Below, in pieces: positions 47,975-57,381 of a stretch of DNA of 57,381 bases. A program made the position numbers and the translations under genes. A model generated the notes under the pieces. It ran no database searches. It saw only the letters and a list, made by a program, of their open reading frames with translations, and had not been told where the DNA came from. The DNA is from Actinacidiphila acidipaludis (GTDB lineage: Bacteria > Actinomycetota > Actinomycetes > Streptomycetales > Streptomycetaceae), in assembly GCF_019890725.1 (NCBI RefSeq), contig NZ_JAINZZ010000050.1, forward strand, positions 1 through 57,381, given 5' to 3'. Each line of letters starts with the position of its first letter. The first letter of the stretch is position 1.

Positions 47975-48045
47975 TGAGGGGCGCGGGGTCCCCCAGGCTT
48001 CGCCCGGGAGGTGCCCCCAGCGCGAGCAACCGGCCACCGGCCGGT
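47975..48045. repeat. Dispersed GC-rich intergenic element, copy 2
   Basis: TGAGGGGCGCGGGGTCCCCC followed by AGGCTTCGCCCGGGAGG and GCCCCCAGCGCG, nearly the same as positions 64-131. It lies in the mak-glgB gap. Confidence 0.55.
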
Positions 48046-48210
48046 GGCCAGGAGCGCACCGAACTGCCCCTTCGGGGCGGTTGGCGGAGTGCGGCGCCGC
48101 CGTGGCCGGTCGCGCAGTTCCCCGCGCCCCTGATGGGGCTGGGGTTGCCCGGGACGGGTTGGGAAGGGGGACGGGGCTGAGGTTGTGGCCCCCGGAACGG
48201 TTCCGGGGGG

Positions 48211-49635
48211 TCACGTCGTCGCCAGACGCGCCAGCGCCGCCAGCGGAATCGGCAGCCACGCCGGCCGGTGACGCGCCTCGTACCGGGCCTCGTACACCGC
48301 TTTGTCCGTCTCGTAGGCCCGTATCAGTACGGGCTGGTCCCGCGGATCGATGCCCGCCACCTCGGCGTAGCCGGAGCAGTAGGCGTCGCGGTGCCGGGAG
48401 GCCCACGGCGGGTTGCCGCTGTGGTGGGCGGCGTAGTCGAACGACCTGAGCATGCCCGCCACGTCCTGCACCGGCGGCGCCGGCCTGCGCCGCTCGGCCA
48501 GCGGCCGGGCCGGCTCGCCCTCGAAGTCGATCAGCACCCACGCGCCGTCGGCCCGGCGCAGCGCCTGCCCGAGGTGCAGGTCGCCGTGGATGCGCTGGGC
48601 CACCACCGCGCTGCCGGCCGCCGCCCCGGCGCCCATCTTGGCCAGGTCGTCGAACGCGGCTCGCAGCGCGCCCGCGTAGGGCCGGACCGCCGGGACCTCG
48701 GCCGCGGTCTCGTCCAGCCGCCGTGTCATGCCGGAGGCGATACGTTCCAGCGCGCCGCCGTCCAGCCGCCGTGCGGGCAGTGCCGCGGCGAGCGAGGCGT
48801 GCACCTCCGCGGTGGCCCGGCCGAGCGCCGCCGCCTCCGCGCGGAAGTCGCCGTCCTCGGAGACCGAGGCCAGCGCGAGGGCCCAGCCGTCGCTGGATCC
48901 CGGCAGGAACCGCTGGAGCACACCGAGGGTGACCGGTTCGCCGCCGGCCGGCCCCTGCGGGTCGTCGGCCTCGAACCAGGCGACCGGTTCGGCCACCCGG
49001 GTGGATCCGGCCCGGGCGAGCGCCAGGGAGAGTTCCAGGTCGGGGTTGGTGCCGGGGGAGACCCGGCGGAAGAGCTTGAGGATGTAGGCGTCGCCGTACA
49101 CCACCGAGGTGTTCGACTGCTCGGCGGTGGACACCCGCGGCACCAGGCCGGGCGGGAACTCCGCGTCGGGCTCGGTGGTGAACCGCAGCCGTCCGGTGCG
49201 CCCGGGCACCCGCAGCCGTTCCAGCAGCAGCGCGGCCAGCCGCGGGTCGTGCGGCGCGTCGTAGAGGGTCAGCCCGTCGTAGGGGCCGCCCACCGCCTGT
49301 CCGAGGGCCGTGCGGACCAGTGCGGGAGGCAGCAGCGGGTGGGCGCCGAGCAGGAGCTGGTAGCAGTCGGGGGCCCGGCCGGGCTGCTCGACGTCCACCA
49401 GTACGTGCAGCAGGCCGAGCGGGCCGAGGCGGCCGCCCGGCGGCACCAGTTCGGTGGCGGCGGCCAGCCGGAACCGCCCGACGGGCAGCCCCTTGCCGGC
49501 GAACCACCGCTGCCGGGGCAGCCAGCCGCGCAGCAGCGGGTCGAGCGAGCGCATCAGCCCGGGCGCGGGGTCGCGTCCCGGCGCGGGCGGTGCGGAAGCG
49601 GTGGACGGTACACGGGTCCAGGAGCTGTCCGACAT
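48211..49635 (-). CDS. mak: Maltokinase (Mak/Pep2)
   Basis: 474 aa. It phosphorylates maltose with ATP to maltose 1-phosphate, the substrate of GlgE. The N-terminal cap includes LRGWLPRQRWFAGKGLPVG. The aminoglycoside-phosphotransferase-like kinase core has RIHGDLHLGQALR (catalytic Asp) and VLIDFEGEPARPLAERRRP (metal-binding Asp). I chose the ATG at 49635 (MSDSSWTRVPS) with AAAGGA upstream, not the longer frame to 49731. It is separated from treS by 431 bp with a hairpin, so it is probably a separate transcript from glgE-treS. Confidence 0.94.
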   Translation of the reverse strand: MSDSSWTRVPSTASAPPAPGRDPAPGLMRSLDPLLRGWLPRQRWFAGKGLPVGRFRLAAATELVPPGGRLGPLGLLHVLVDVEQPGRAPDCYQLLLGAHPLLPPALVRTALGQAVGGPYDGLTLYDAPHDPRLAALLLERLRVPGRTGRLRFTTEPDAEFPPGLVPRVSTAEQSNTSVVYGDAYILKLFRRVSPGTNPDLELSLALARAGSTRVAEPVAWFEADDPQGPAGGEPVTLGVLQRFLPGSSDGWALALASVSEDGDFRAEAAALGRATAEVHASLAAALPARRLDGGALERIASGMTRRLDETAAEVPAVRPYAGALRAAFDDLAKMGAGAAAGSAVVAQRIHGDLHLGQALRRADGAWVLIDFEGEPARPLAERRRPAPPVQDVAGMLRSFDYAAHHSGNPPWASRHRDAYCSGYAEVAGIDPRDQPVLIRAYETDKAVYEARYEARHRPAWLPIPLAALARLATT

Positions 49636-50066
49636 GGCGTCCTTTCCCCGGGGAGTCGCGCACCCGGCCGCTACGACGAGGGGCGGGGGCGCCAGCCTCC
49701 CGGATGACGGGTTCGGGCTGTCCGGCGACACGGGGAGCCTGCCCCGGCCGGGTGACAGGAAACCGCCGTACGGGCTGCTGCGGGATTACTGCTGGATATG
49801 TACGGATACTGCCAAAGGTGCGTCAGGGCCGCACCTCGGGACACGGCTTGGCCATGCGCCCGCGACCCGTGCCGGACAGGCCTGCTCAGGGCGCCTTCGC
49901 CGGGTGCCCGTACGGCGGTTCCGGCAGCGGGACGTGCGGGGGCCCGCCCGGGAACCGCGCGCGGACGGTTGTGGGAATCCGCGCGCGGCGGACCCGGCCC
50001 GCGGACCGTCCGCCCGCCTCGCCCGAAGGGGCCGGCGGACGATGCGCGGGCCGGCCCCCCCCGACG
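49636..50066. other. 431-bp gap between treS and mak
   Basis: It contains the hairpin GGGGCCGGC (50028-50036) / GCCGGCCCC (50050-50058), 9 bases after the treS stop on the minus strand. An AT-richer segment with GGATA repeats at 49790-49820 is a plausible promoter area for mak. No gene. Confidence 0.55.
50028..50058 (-). terminator. Hairpin terminator after treS
   Basis: Perfect 9-bp arms GGGGCCGGC/GCCGGCCCC with a 13-base loop, just past the treS stop codon. Confidence 0.6.
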
Positions 50067-51763
50067 TCACGACGGGTCGCGCCGCAGCCGGAACCAGTAG
50101 AAGCCGTGTCCCGCGAGGGTGAGCAGGTACGGCAGCTGGCCGATCGCCGGGAACCGCACCCCGCCGATCAGCTCCACCGGGTGGCGGCCGCGGAACTGCC
50201 GCAGGTCCAGCTCGGTGGGCTGGGCGAACCGCGAGAAGTTGTTCACGCACAGCACCAGGTCGTCGCCGTCCTCGCGGAGGAAGGCCAGCACGGCCGGGTT
50301 GCTGGAGGGGAGTTCGGTGAACGAGCCGAGCCCGAAGGCGGGGTTCTGCTTGCGGATCTCGATCATGCGCCGGGTCCAGTGCAGCAGGGAGCTGGGTGAG
50401 CTCATCTGCGCCTCGACGTTGGTGACCTGGTAGCCGAAGACCGGGTCCATGATCGTCGGCAGGTACAGCCTCCCCGGGTCGGAGGAGGAGAAGCCGGCGT
50501 TGCGGTCGGGCGTCCACTGCATGGGCGTGCGCACACCGTCGCGGTCACCGAGCCAGATGTTGTCGCCCATCCCGATCTCGTCGCCGTAGTACAGCACCGG
50601 CGAGCCGGGCAGTGACAGCAGCAGGGCGGTGAACAGCTCGATCTGGTTGCGGTCGTTGTCCAGCAGCGGGGCCAGCCGGCGGCGGATGCCGATGTTGGCC
50701 CGCATCCGCGGGTCCTTGGCGTACTCCGCGTACATGTAGTCGCGTTCCTCGTCGGTGACCATTTCGAGGGTCAGCTCGTCGTGGTTCCGCAGGAAGATGC
50801 CCCACTGGCAGCCGGACGGGATCGCCGGGGTCTTGGCCAGCACTTCGGAGACCGGGTAGCGGGACTCGCGGCGGACCGCCATGAAGATGCGCGGCATCAC
50901 CGGGAAGTGGAACGCCATGTGGCACTCGTCGCCGCCCTTGGAGAAGTCGCCGAAGTAGTCGACGACGTCCTCCGGCCACTGGTTGGCCTCGGCGAGCAGC
51001 ACGGTGTCCGGGTAGTGCGCGTCGATCTCCTCCCGCACCCGCCTGAGGAACTGGTGGGTGCGCGGCAGGTTCTCGCAGTTGGTGCCCTCCTCCTGGTAGA
51101 GGTACGGCACGGCGTCCAGGCGGAACCCGTCGATGCCCAGGTCCAGCCAGAACCGCAGGGCGGCGAGGATCTCCTCCTGCACCTGCGGGTTCTCGTAGTT
51201 CAGGTCCGGCTGGTGGGAGAAGAACCGGTGCCAGTAGTACTGCTTGCGCACCGGGTCGAAGGTCCAGTTCGACGTCTCGGTGTCGACGAAGATGATCCGG
51301 GCGCCGTCGAACTGCTTGTCGTCGTCGGCCCAGGTGTAGTAGTCGCCGTACGGGCCGTCCGGGTCGGAGCGGGAGGCCTGGAACCACGGGTGCTGGTCGC
51401 TGGTGTGGTTCATGACGAAGTCGATGATGACGCGCATGCCGCGCTGGTGGGCGGCGTCCACGAACTCCACGAAGTCCGCGAGGTCGCCGAACTCCGGGAG
51501 GACCGCGGTGTAGTCGGCCACGTCGTAGCCGCCGTCGCGCAGCGGTGAGGCGAAGAACGGCGGCAGCCAGATGCAGTCGATGCCCAGCCACTGCAGATAG
51601 TCGAGTTTGGCGGTGATTCCCTTCAGGTCGCCGACGCCGTCGCCGTTGCTGTCCTGGAAGGAACGGACGAGGACTTCGTAGAACACCGCCCGTTTGAACC
51701 AGTCGGGATCACGGTCCTTGGCAGGGGTGTCCTCGAAGGTGTCAGGGACGGGTTCGTTGACGA

Positions 51764-51767
<4 letters not shown>
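50067..51767 (-). CDS. treS: Trehalose synthase TreS (GH13)
   Basis: 566 aa. It interconverts trehalose and maltose. The GH13 catalytic residues are Asp218 (GIDGFRLDAVPYLYQEEG), Glu260 (VLLAEANQWPEDV) and Asp330 (RNHDEL). The start DPDWFKRAVFYEVLVRSFQDSNGDGVGDLKGI is typical. The start is TTG at 51767, overlapping the glgE stop in TTGA, with GGAGGG 8 bases upstream. Unlike mycobacterial fusions, no maltokinase domain is attached; Mak is separate. Confidence 0.96.
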
Positions 51768-53764
<1,997 letters not shown>

Positions 53765-54160
53765 TTCCTCACCTGGCAGCTCGGTGTACCGGACATCGGG
53801 GTGGGCGGGGTGCACGGGGCGCGCATCGGCGGTGCCATCGCCGTCGACGACCGGCGACACGGGCTCACGCTCTTTTTAACTGTTCCTGGCGGTGCCGGCC
53901 TGCCCGCGCGTCCCCCCGGGAACGCGTTCACCCGGGTGGCGCCCTGTGCGGGACCGGACACGACGGAGCCTGCCCAGCCATCCCCGGGTGAACGCACGAC
54001 CTGACGGCGTTTCGGGAGCGTGGCCGGAATTGCGGCCTCCGCGCCCGCGCCCCACCGAGGGGGAACGCTCGCCTCCGTGAGCCGCCGTTCGGGCGTTTGA
54101 ACCTCCGGTTTGAGGACAGGGCTTCGCGGGCCCGCCGCCATCGGAGCTACGGTCGAGAGT
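53765..54160. other. Divergent glgE/glgP promoter region
   Basis: 396 bp with no gene. It contains the 13-bp inverted repeat listed separately, a GAACGCGTTC palindrome at 53920-53929 of the CG-centred LacI type, and a striking AT-rich patch CTCTTTTTAACTGTTCC at 53869-53885. Confidence 0.55.
53924..53995. promoter_or_regulatory. 13-bp inverted repeat between glgE and glgP
   Basis: GCGTTCACCCGGG (53924-53936) and its exact complement CCCGGGTGAACGC (53983-53995), 46 bases apart. The left copy overlaps the GAACGCGTTC palindrome. They may be two oriented binding sites for one regulator acting on both promoters. Confidence 0.6.
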
Positions 54161-56776
54161 GTGAAGGCAATCCGTCGATTCACCGTGCGCACCGTCCTGC
54201 CGGAACCTCTGCGCCCGCTGGGGGAACTGGCTCAGAACCTCCGCTGGTCCTGGCACCAGGAGACCAGAGAGCTGTTCCGCTACGTCGACCCCGAAGGGTG
54301 GCGGGCCGCCCAGGGCGATCCGGTCCGGCTGCTCGGCACCGTCTCGAAGGACCGGCTCACCGCCCTGGCCGCGGACCGCCGCTTCCTGCGCCGGCTCGCC
54401 GCCGCCGCGGAGGACCTGGCCGATTATCTGTCCGTCCCCGGCGCCCGCTGGTACCAGGAGCAGAGCGACCTGCCGGCCGCCATCGCCTACTTCTCACCCG
54501 AGTTCGGCATCACCTCCGCCCTGCCCCAGTACAGCGGCGGCCTCGGCATCCTGGCCGGGGACCACCTCAAGGCGGCCAGCGACCTCGGCGTCCCGCTGAT
54601 CGGCGTCGGGCTGCTGTACCGCCACGGATACTTCCGCCAGACCCTGTCCCGCGAGGGCTGGCAGCAGGAGCAGTACCCCGTCCTCGACCCCAACTCGCTG
54701 CCCGTCACCCCGCTGCGGGACGCCGAAGGCGCCCCCGCCCAGGTCACCCTGCAGCTGACCGGCGGCCGCGCGCTGCACGCCCGGATCTGGAAGGCCCAGG
54801 TCGGGCGGGTGCCGCTGCTGCTCCTCGACTCCGACGTCGAGGGCAACCAGGCCGCCGAACGGGACGTCACCGACCGTCTGTACGGCGGCGGCAGCGAGCA
54901 CCGGCTGCTCCAGGAGATGCTGCTGGGCATCGGCGGCGTCCGCGCGGTCCGTGCCTACTGCCGGATCACCGGCCACCCCGAGCCCGAGGTCTTCCACACC
55001 AACGAGGGCCACGCCGGCTTCCTCGGCCTGGAGCGGATAAGGGAGCTGGCCCTGCACGGGCTGGACTTCGACGCCGCGCTGGAGGCGGTCAGGGCCGGGA
55101 CCGTGTTCACCACCCACACCCCCGTCCCGGCCGGCATCGACCGCTTCGACCGCGAGCTGGTCGGCCGCCATCTCGGTGACGGCGGGGAACTGCAGGGCGT
55201 GGACATCGGCCGCATCCTCGAACTGGGCATGGAGACCCACCGCGGCGGCGACCCCAACCTGTTCAACATGGCGGTCATGGGGCTGCGGCTGGCGCAGCGG
55301 GCCAACGGGGTGTCCACCCTGCACGGCGTGGTCAGCCGCGAGATGTTCGCCGGCCTGTGGCCCGGCTTCGACCCGGAGGACGTGCCGATCACGTCCATCA
55401 CCAACGGCGTCCACGCCCCCACCTGGGTGGCGCCCGAGGTGCAGCGGCTGGCCGCCGCGCAGGTGGGGCCGCAGGCCGCCGAGGACGCCCTGGCCGTCGG
55501 CGGCGCCGAACGCTGGGAGGCGTGCGCCGCGATCCCGGACGCCGCGGTCTGGGAGCTGCGCAGGACCCTGCGCGAGCAGCTCGTGGACGACGTCCGCCGC
55601 AGGCTGCGCGAGTCCTGGCGGCAGCGCGGCGCCGGCGAGGCCGAACTCGGCTGGACCGACCACGTGCTCGACCCCGACGTCCTCACCGTCGGCTTCGCCC
55701 GCCGCGTCCCGTCCTACAAGCGCCTCACGCTGATGCTGAAGGACCCCGACCGGCTGATGGAGCTGCTGCTGCACCCCGAGCGGCCGATCCAGATCGTGGT
55801 GGCCGGCAAGGCCCACCCGGCCGACGACGGCGGGAAGCGCCTGGTCCAGGAGCTGGTGCGGTTCACCGACGACCCGCGGGTGCGGCACCGCATCGTCTTC
55901 CTGCCCGACTACGACATGCGGATGGCCCGGCTGCTCTATCCGGGGTGCGACGTGTGGCTGAACAACCCGCTGCGCCCGCTGGAGGCGTGCGGCACCTCCG
56001 GCATGAAGGCGGCCCTCAACGGCTGCCTCAACCTGTCGGTGCTCGACGGCTGGTGGGACGAGTGGTTCGACGGCGACAACGGCTGGGCGATCCCCACCGC
56101 CGACGGTCTGGCCGACGAGGACCGCCGGGACACCCTGGAGGCCGCCGCGCTCTACGACCTGCTGCAGAACCAGGTCGCGCCGCGCTTCTACGACACCGGC
56201 GCGCACGGCCTGCCGCACCGCTGGATCGAGATGGTCCGGCACACCCTCGCCACGCTGGGCCCGAAGGTGCTGGCCGGGCGGATGGTCCGCGACTACGTCA
56301 CGCGCCTGTACGCCCCCGCCGCGCGGTCCCACCGCGCCATACAGGGTCCCGCCGCCGAGGAACTGGCCGCGTGGAAGAAGCGGATGCGGCAGCAGTGGCC
56401 GCAGGTCTCGGTCGACCACGTCGAGACGTCGTCCGTCGAGGGCACCCCGGAGCTGGGCTCCACGCTCACGCTGCGGGCCCAGGTGTCGCTGGGCGACCTC
56501 GACCCCGCGGACGTCGACGTCCAGTTGCTGTCCGGGCGGGTCGACGCCGCGGACCGGCTCGCCGCGCCCTCGGTGCTGTCCCTCAAGCCCACCGGGCGGC
56601 CCGACATCTCCGGCCGCCACAACTACGAGGGGCCGCTGACCCTGGACCGCACGGGCGCGTTCGGCTACACCGTGCGCGTGCTGCCGTCGCACCCGCTGCT
56701 GGCCACCCCGGCCGAGCTGGGGCTGCTCGCGGTGCCCGCCGAGGCGCAGGGGATGACGGCCGGCGTGCTGCGTTAG
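54161..56776 (+). CDS. glgP: Alpha-glucan phosphorylase GlgP (DUF3417 type)
   Basis: 871 aa. It releases glucose 1-phosphate from alpha-glucan. The N-terminal DUF3417 segment (LGELAQNLRWSWHQETRELF) is followed by the phosphorylase core: YFSPEFGITSALPQYSGGLGILAGDHLKAASDLG, HTNEGHAGFLGLERIRE, and the PLP-lysine region EACGTSGMKAALNGCLNLSVLDGWWDEW. The GTG at 54161 (VKAIRRFTVRTVLPEPLRPL) has GAGAG upstream. It is divergent from glgE-treS and provides the degradative side of the same glucan cycle. Confidence 0.96.
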   Translation: MKAIRRFTVRTVLPEPLRPLGELAQNLRWSWHQETRELFRYVDPEGWRAAQGDPVRLLGTVSKDRLTALAADRRFLRRLAAAAEDLADYLSVPGARWYQEQSDLPAAIAYFSPEFGITSALPQYSGGLGILAGDHLKAASDLGVPLIGVGLLYRHGYFRQTLSREGWQQEQYPVLDPNSLPVTPLRDAEGAPAQVTLQLTGGRALHARIWKAQVGRVPLLLLDSDVEGNQAAERDVTDRLYGGGSEHRLLQEMLLGIGGVRAVRAYCRITGHPEPEVFHTNEGHAGFLGLERIRELALHGLDFDAALEAVRAGTVFTTHTPVPAGIDRFDRELVGRHLGDGGELQGVDIGRILELGMETHRGGDPNLFNMAVMGLRLAQRANGVSTLHGVVSREMFAGLWPGFDPEDVPITSITNGVHAPTWVAPEVQRLAAAQVGPQAAEDALAVGGAERWEACAAIPDAAVWELRRTLREQLVDDVRRRLRESWRQRGAGEAELGWTDHVLDPDVLTVGFARRVPSYKRLTLMLKDPDRLMELLLHPERPIQIVVAGKAHPADDGGKRLVQELVRFTDDPRVRHRIVFLPDYDMRMARLLYPGCDVWLNNPLRPLEACGTSGMKAALNGCLNLSVLDGWWDEWFDGDNGWAIPTADGLADEDRRDTLEAAALYDLLQNQVAPRFYDTGAHGLPHRWIEMVRHTLATLGPKVLAGRMVRDYVTRLYAPAARSHRAIQGPAAEELAAWKKRMRQQWPQVSVDHVETSSVEGTPELGSTLTLRAQVSLGDLDPADVDVQLLSGRVDAADRLAAPSVLSLKPTGRPDISGRHNYEGPLTLDRTGAFGYTVRVLPSHPLLATPAELGLLAVPAEAQGMTAGVLR

Positions 56777-56840
56777 GGCCGGCCCTGGAGCTCGCGTCCG
56801 GCCCGTCCTCCGGCGGGGCGGACGCCCACCGCACGGGCAC

Positions 56841-56870
56841 GAGGCCCGCACCGGGAGCGGTGCGGGCCTC
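56841..56870. terminator. Bidirectional terminator, glgP and cold-shock gene
   Basis: GAGGCCCGCACCG-GGAG-CGGTGCGGGCCTC, perfect 13-bp arms with a 4-base loop. Confidence 0.85.
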
Positions 56871-56920
56871 GCTGTGTGACGAGACGGGGACCAGGGGGCC
56901 GCCTCGGGTGACGGCGCCGG

Positions 56921-57124
56921 TCAGACGGCGCGGATGTTCTCGGCCTGCGGGCCCTTCTGGCCCTGGGTGACGTCGAACTCGACCTTCTGGCCCTCGAGCA
57001 GCTCTCGGTATCCCTGCGCCATGATGTTCGAGTAGTGCGCGAAGACGTCGGAGCCGCCGCCGTCCTGCTCGATGAAGCCGAAGCCCTTTTCCGAGTTGAA
57101 CCACTTCACGGTCCCGGTTGCCAT
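56921..57124 (-). CDS. Cold-shock protein (CspA family)
   Basis: 67 aa, complete. A single OB-fold with both RNA-binding motifs: KGFGFI (RNP1) and DVFAHY (RNP2-like), starting MATGTVKWFNSEKGFGFIEQDGG. It binds single-stranded RNA and DNA and aids translation. The ATG at 57124 has AGGAGAT 6 bases upstream. A leader region of over 130 bp upstream has purine-rich stretches (GGCAAAAAGCAAAAG on the plus strand), as is common for csp genes. Confidence 0.95.
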   Translation of the reverse strand: MATGTVKWFNSEKGFGFIEQDGGGSDVFAHYSNIMAQGYRELLEGQKVEFDVTQGQKGPQAENIRAV

Positions 57125-57290
57125 AATCCATCTCCTACTGGTGGGGCAGTTTCCAGATCCGCACTGTACGGACCCCGGTCGCCGGAGATGATCACCCCAC
57201 ACCGGAGAAAACCGGCAAAAAGCAAAAGTGCCCCGGATCGCGAACAATCGGGCACGGCTGCTTCTCGCTCTATTCCCGGAGCGGCGGCGG

Positions 57291-57313
57291 ACACCGCCCT
57301 GACCGGGCGGTGT
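57291..57313. terminator. Hairpin terminator near the right edge
   Basis: ACACCGCCC-TGACC-GGGCGGTGT, perfect 9-bp arms. It probably ends a minus-strand gene entering from beyond the window. Confidence 0.6.
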
Positions 57314-57360
57314 CCGCTGCTCAGGGCCGTCCGGGTGAGCGGACGGTCACCCGAATGGCG

Positions 57361-57381
57361 TCAGCTCACGTTGACCGCGCC
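57361..57381 (-). CDS. Possible 3' end of a minus-strand gene (partial)
   Basis: Read on the minus strand, the last 21 bases give GAVNVS and a TGA, followed by a hairpin at 57291-57313. This fits the end of a secreted protein gene extending past the window, but six codons are too few to be sure. Confidence 0.3.
   Translation of the reverse strand, partial: GAVNVS

Larger units (their letters stand above)
47820..48210. other. 391-bp gap between mak and glgB
   Basis: No gene. It holds the degenerate 19-21-bp repeats (47841-47963), the dispersed element (47975-48045) and, at 48105-48140, a GGTCGCGCAGTTCCCCGCG...GCCCCTGATGGGGC segment of a kind I recall as frequent between Streptomyces genes. 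Several small open frames cross it, but none has codon bias or a ribosome-binding site. Confidence 0.5.

Noticed and set aside
47839..48180. Small plus-strand frame over the degenerate repeats
   Set aside because: No ribosome-binding site and no conserved pattern; unit lengths of 19-21 bp break any coding periodicity.

Overview
The window is high-GC (roughly 70% or more), with GTG/TTG starts, very short overlaps and dense gene packing. It looks like the chromosomal core of a Streptomyces species. The gene order closely follows what I remember of the S. coelicolor SCO5388-SCO5444 stretch: nucS, an ABC pair, filP/scy, mce, thiolase, meaB, an absC-like MarR gene, icmA, pyk, ackA-pta, pfkA, then the GlgE-pathway genes. 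That synteny is from memory and was not searched. I found no tRNA, rRNA, insertion sequence, prophage or CRISPR array.

Layout. (1) 0.2-3.2 kb: mismatch endonuclease NucS, a small conserved unknown, a flavin monooxygenase-like protein and a small Cys/His-rich protein. (2) 3.2-9.7 kb: an ABC exporter pair and the two coiled-coil polar-growth proteins FilP and Scy. (3) 9.9-12.8 kb: methylmalonyl-CoA epimerase, acetyl-CoA acetyltransferase and the mutase chaperone MeaB. They work with IcmA (28.9-30.6 kb) in branched and short acyl-CoA interconversion. (4) 12.9-20 kb: regulators (MarR, ArsR types), a small SRPBCC operon, and a tightly packed minus-strand operon DUF2127-AIM24-AIM24-AIM24. (5) 20-28 kb: MFS exporter, a FemX-like aminoacyltransferase divergent from a MurJ-type flippase, and an ECF sigma / anchored protein / L,D-transpeptidase operon. 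(6) 28-36 kb: DUF3817, icmA, DUF397, TetR, a YbbN-like protein that has lost its CXXC, and a three-gene envelope operon of unknown function. (7) 36-43.5 kb: pyruvate kinase, acetate kinase, phosphotransacetylase, D-lactate dehydrogenase family and phosphofructokinase, i.e. lower glycolysis and overflow metabolism. (8) 44-57 kb: an LAHTG sortase substrate, the full trehalose-to-alpha-glucan GlgE pathway (glgE-treS, mak, glgB) with divergent glgP, and a cold-shock protein.

The most unusual object is between two AIM24 genes (15659-16030, minus strand). A 92-bp unit is repeated four times. Each unit carries a Shine-Dalgarno sequence, a GTG start and a complete 31-codon ORF whose TGA overlaps the next unit's GTG by four bases. 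The upstream AIM24 gene's stop and the downstream AIM24 gene's start sit in exactly the same GTGA overlap, so the array reads as a chain of translationally coupled mini-genes. Other structures worth attention are a near-perfect 24-bp palindrome immediately before icmA, a perfect TGTGA-N6-TCACA site before a DUF3817 gene, a six-copy 22-bp repeat starting at the thiolase stop codon, and a 13-bp inverted repeat in the glgE/glgP divergent promoter region.
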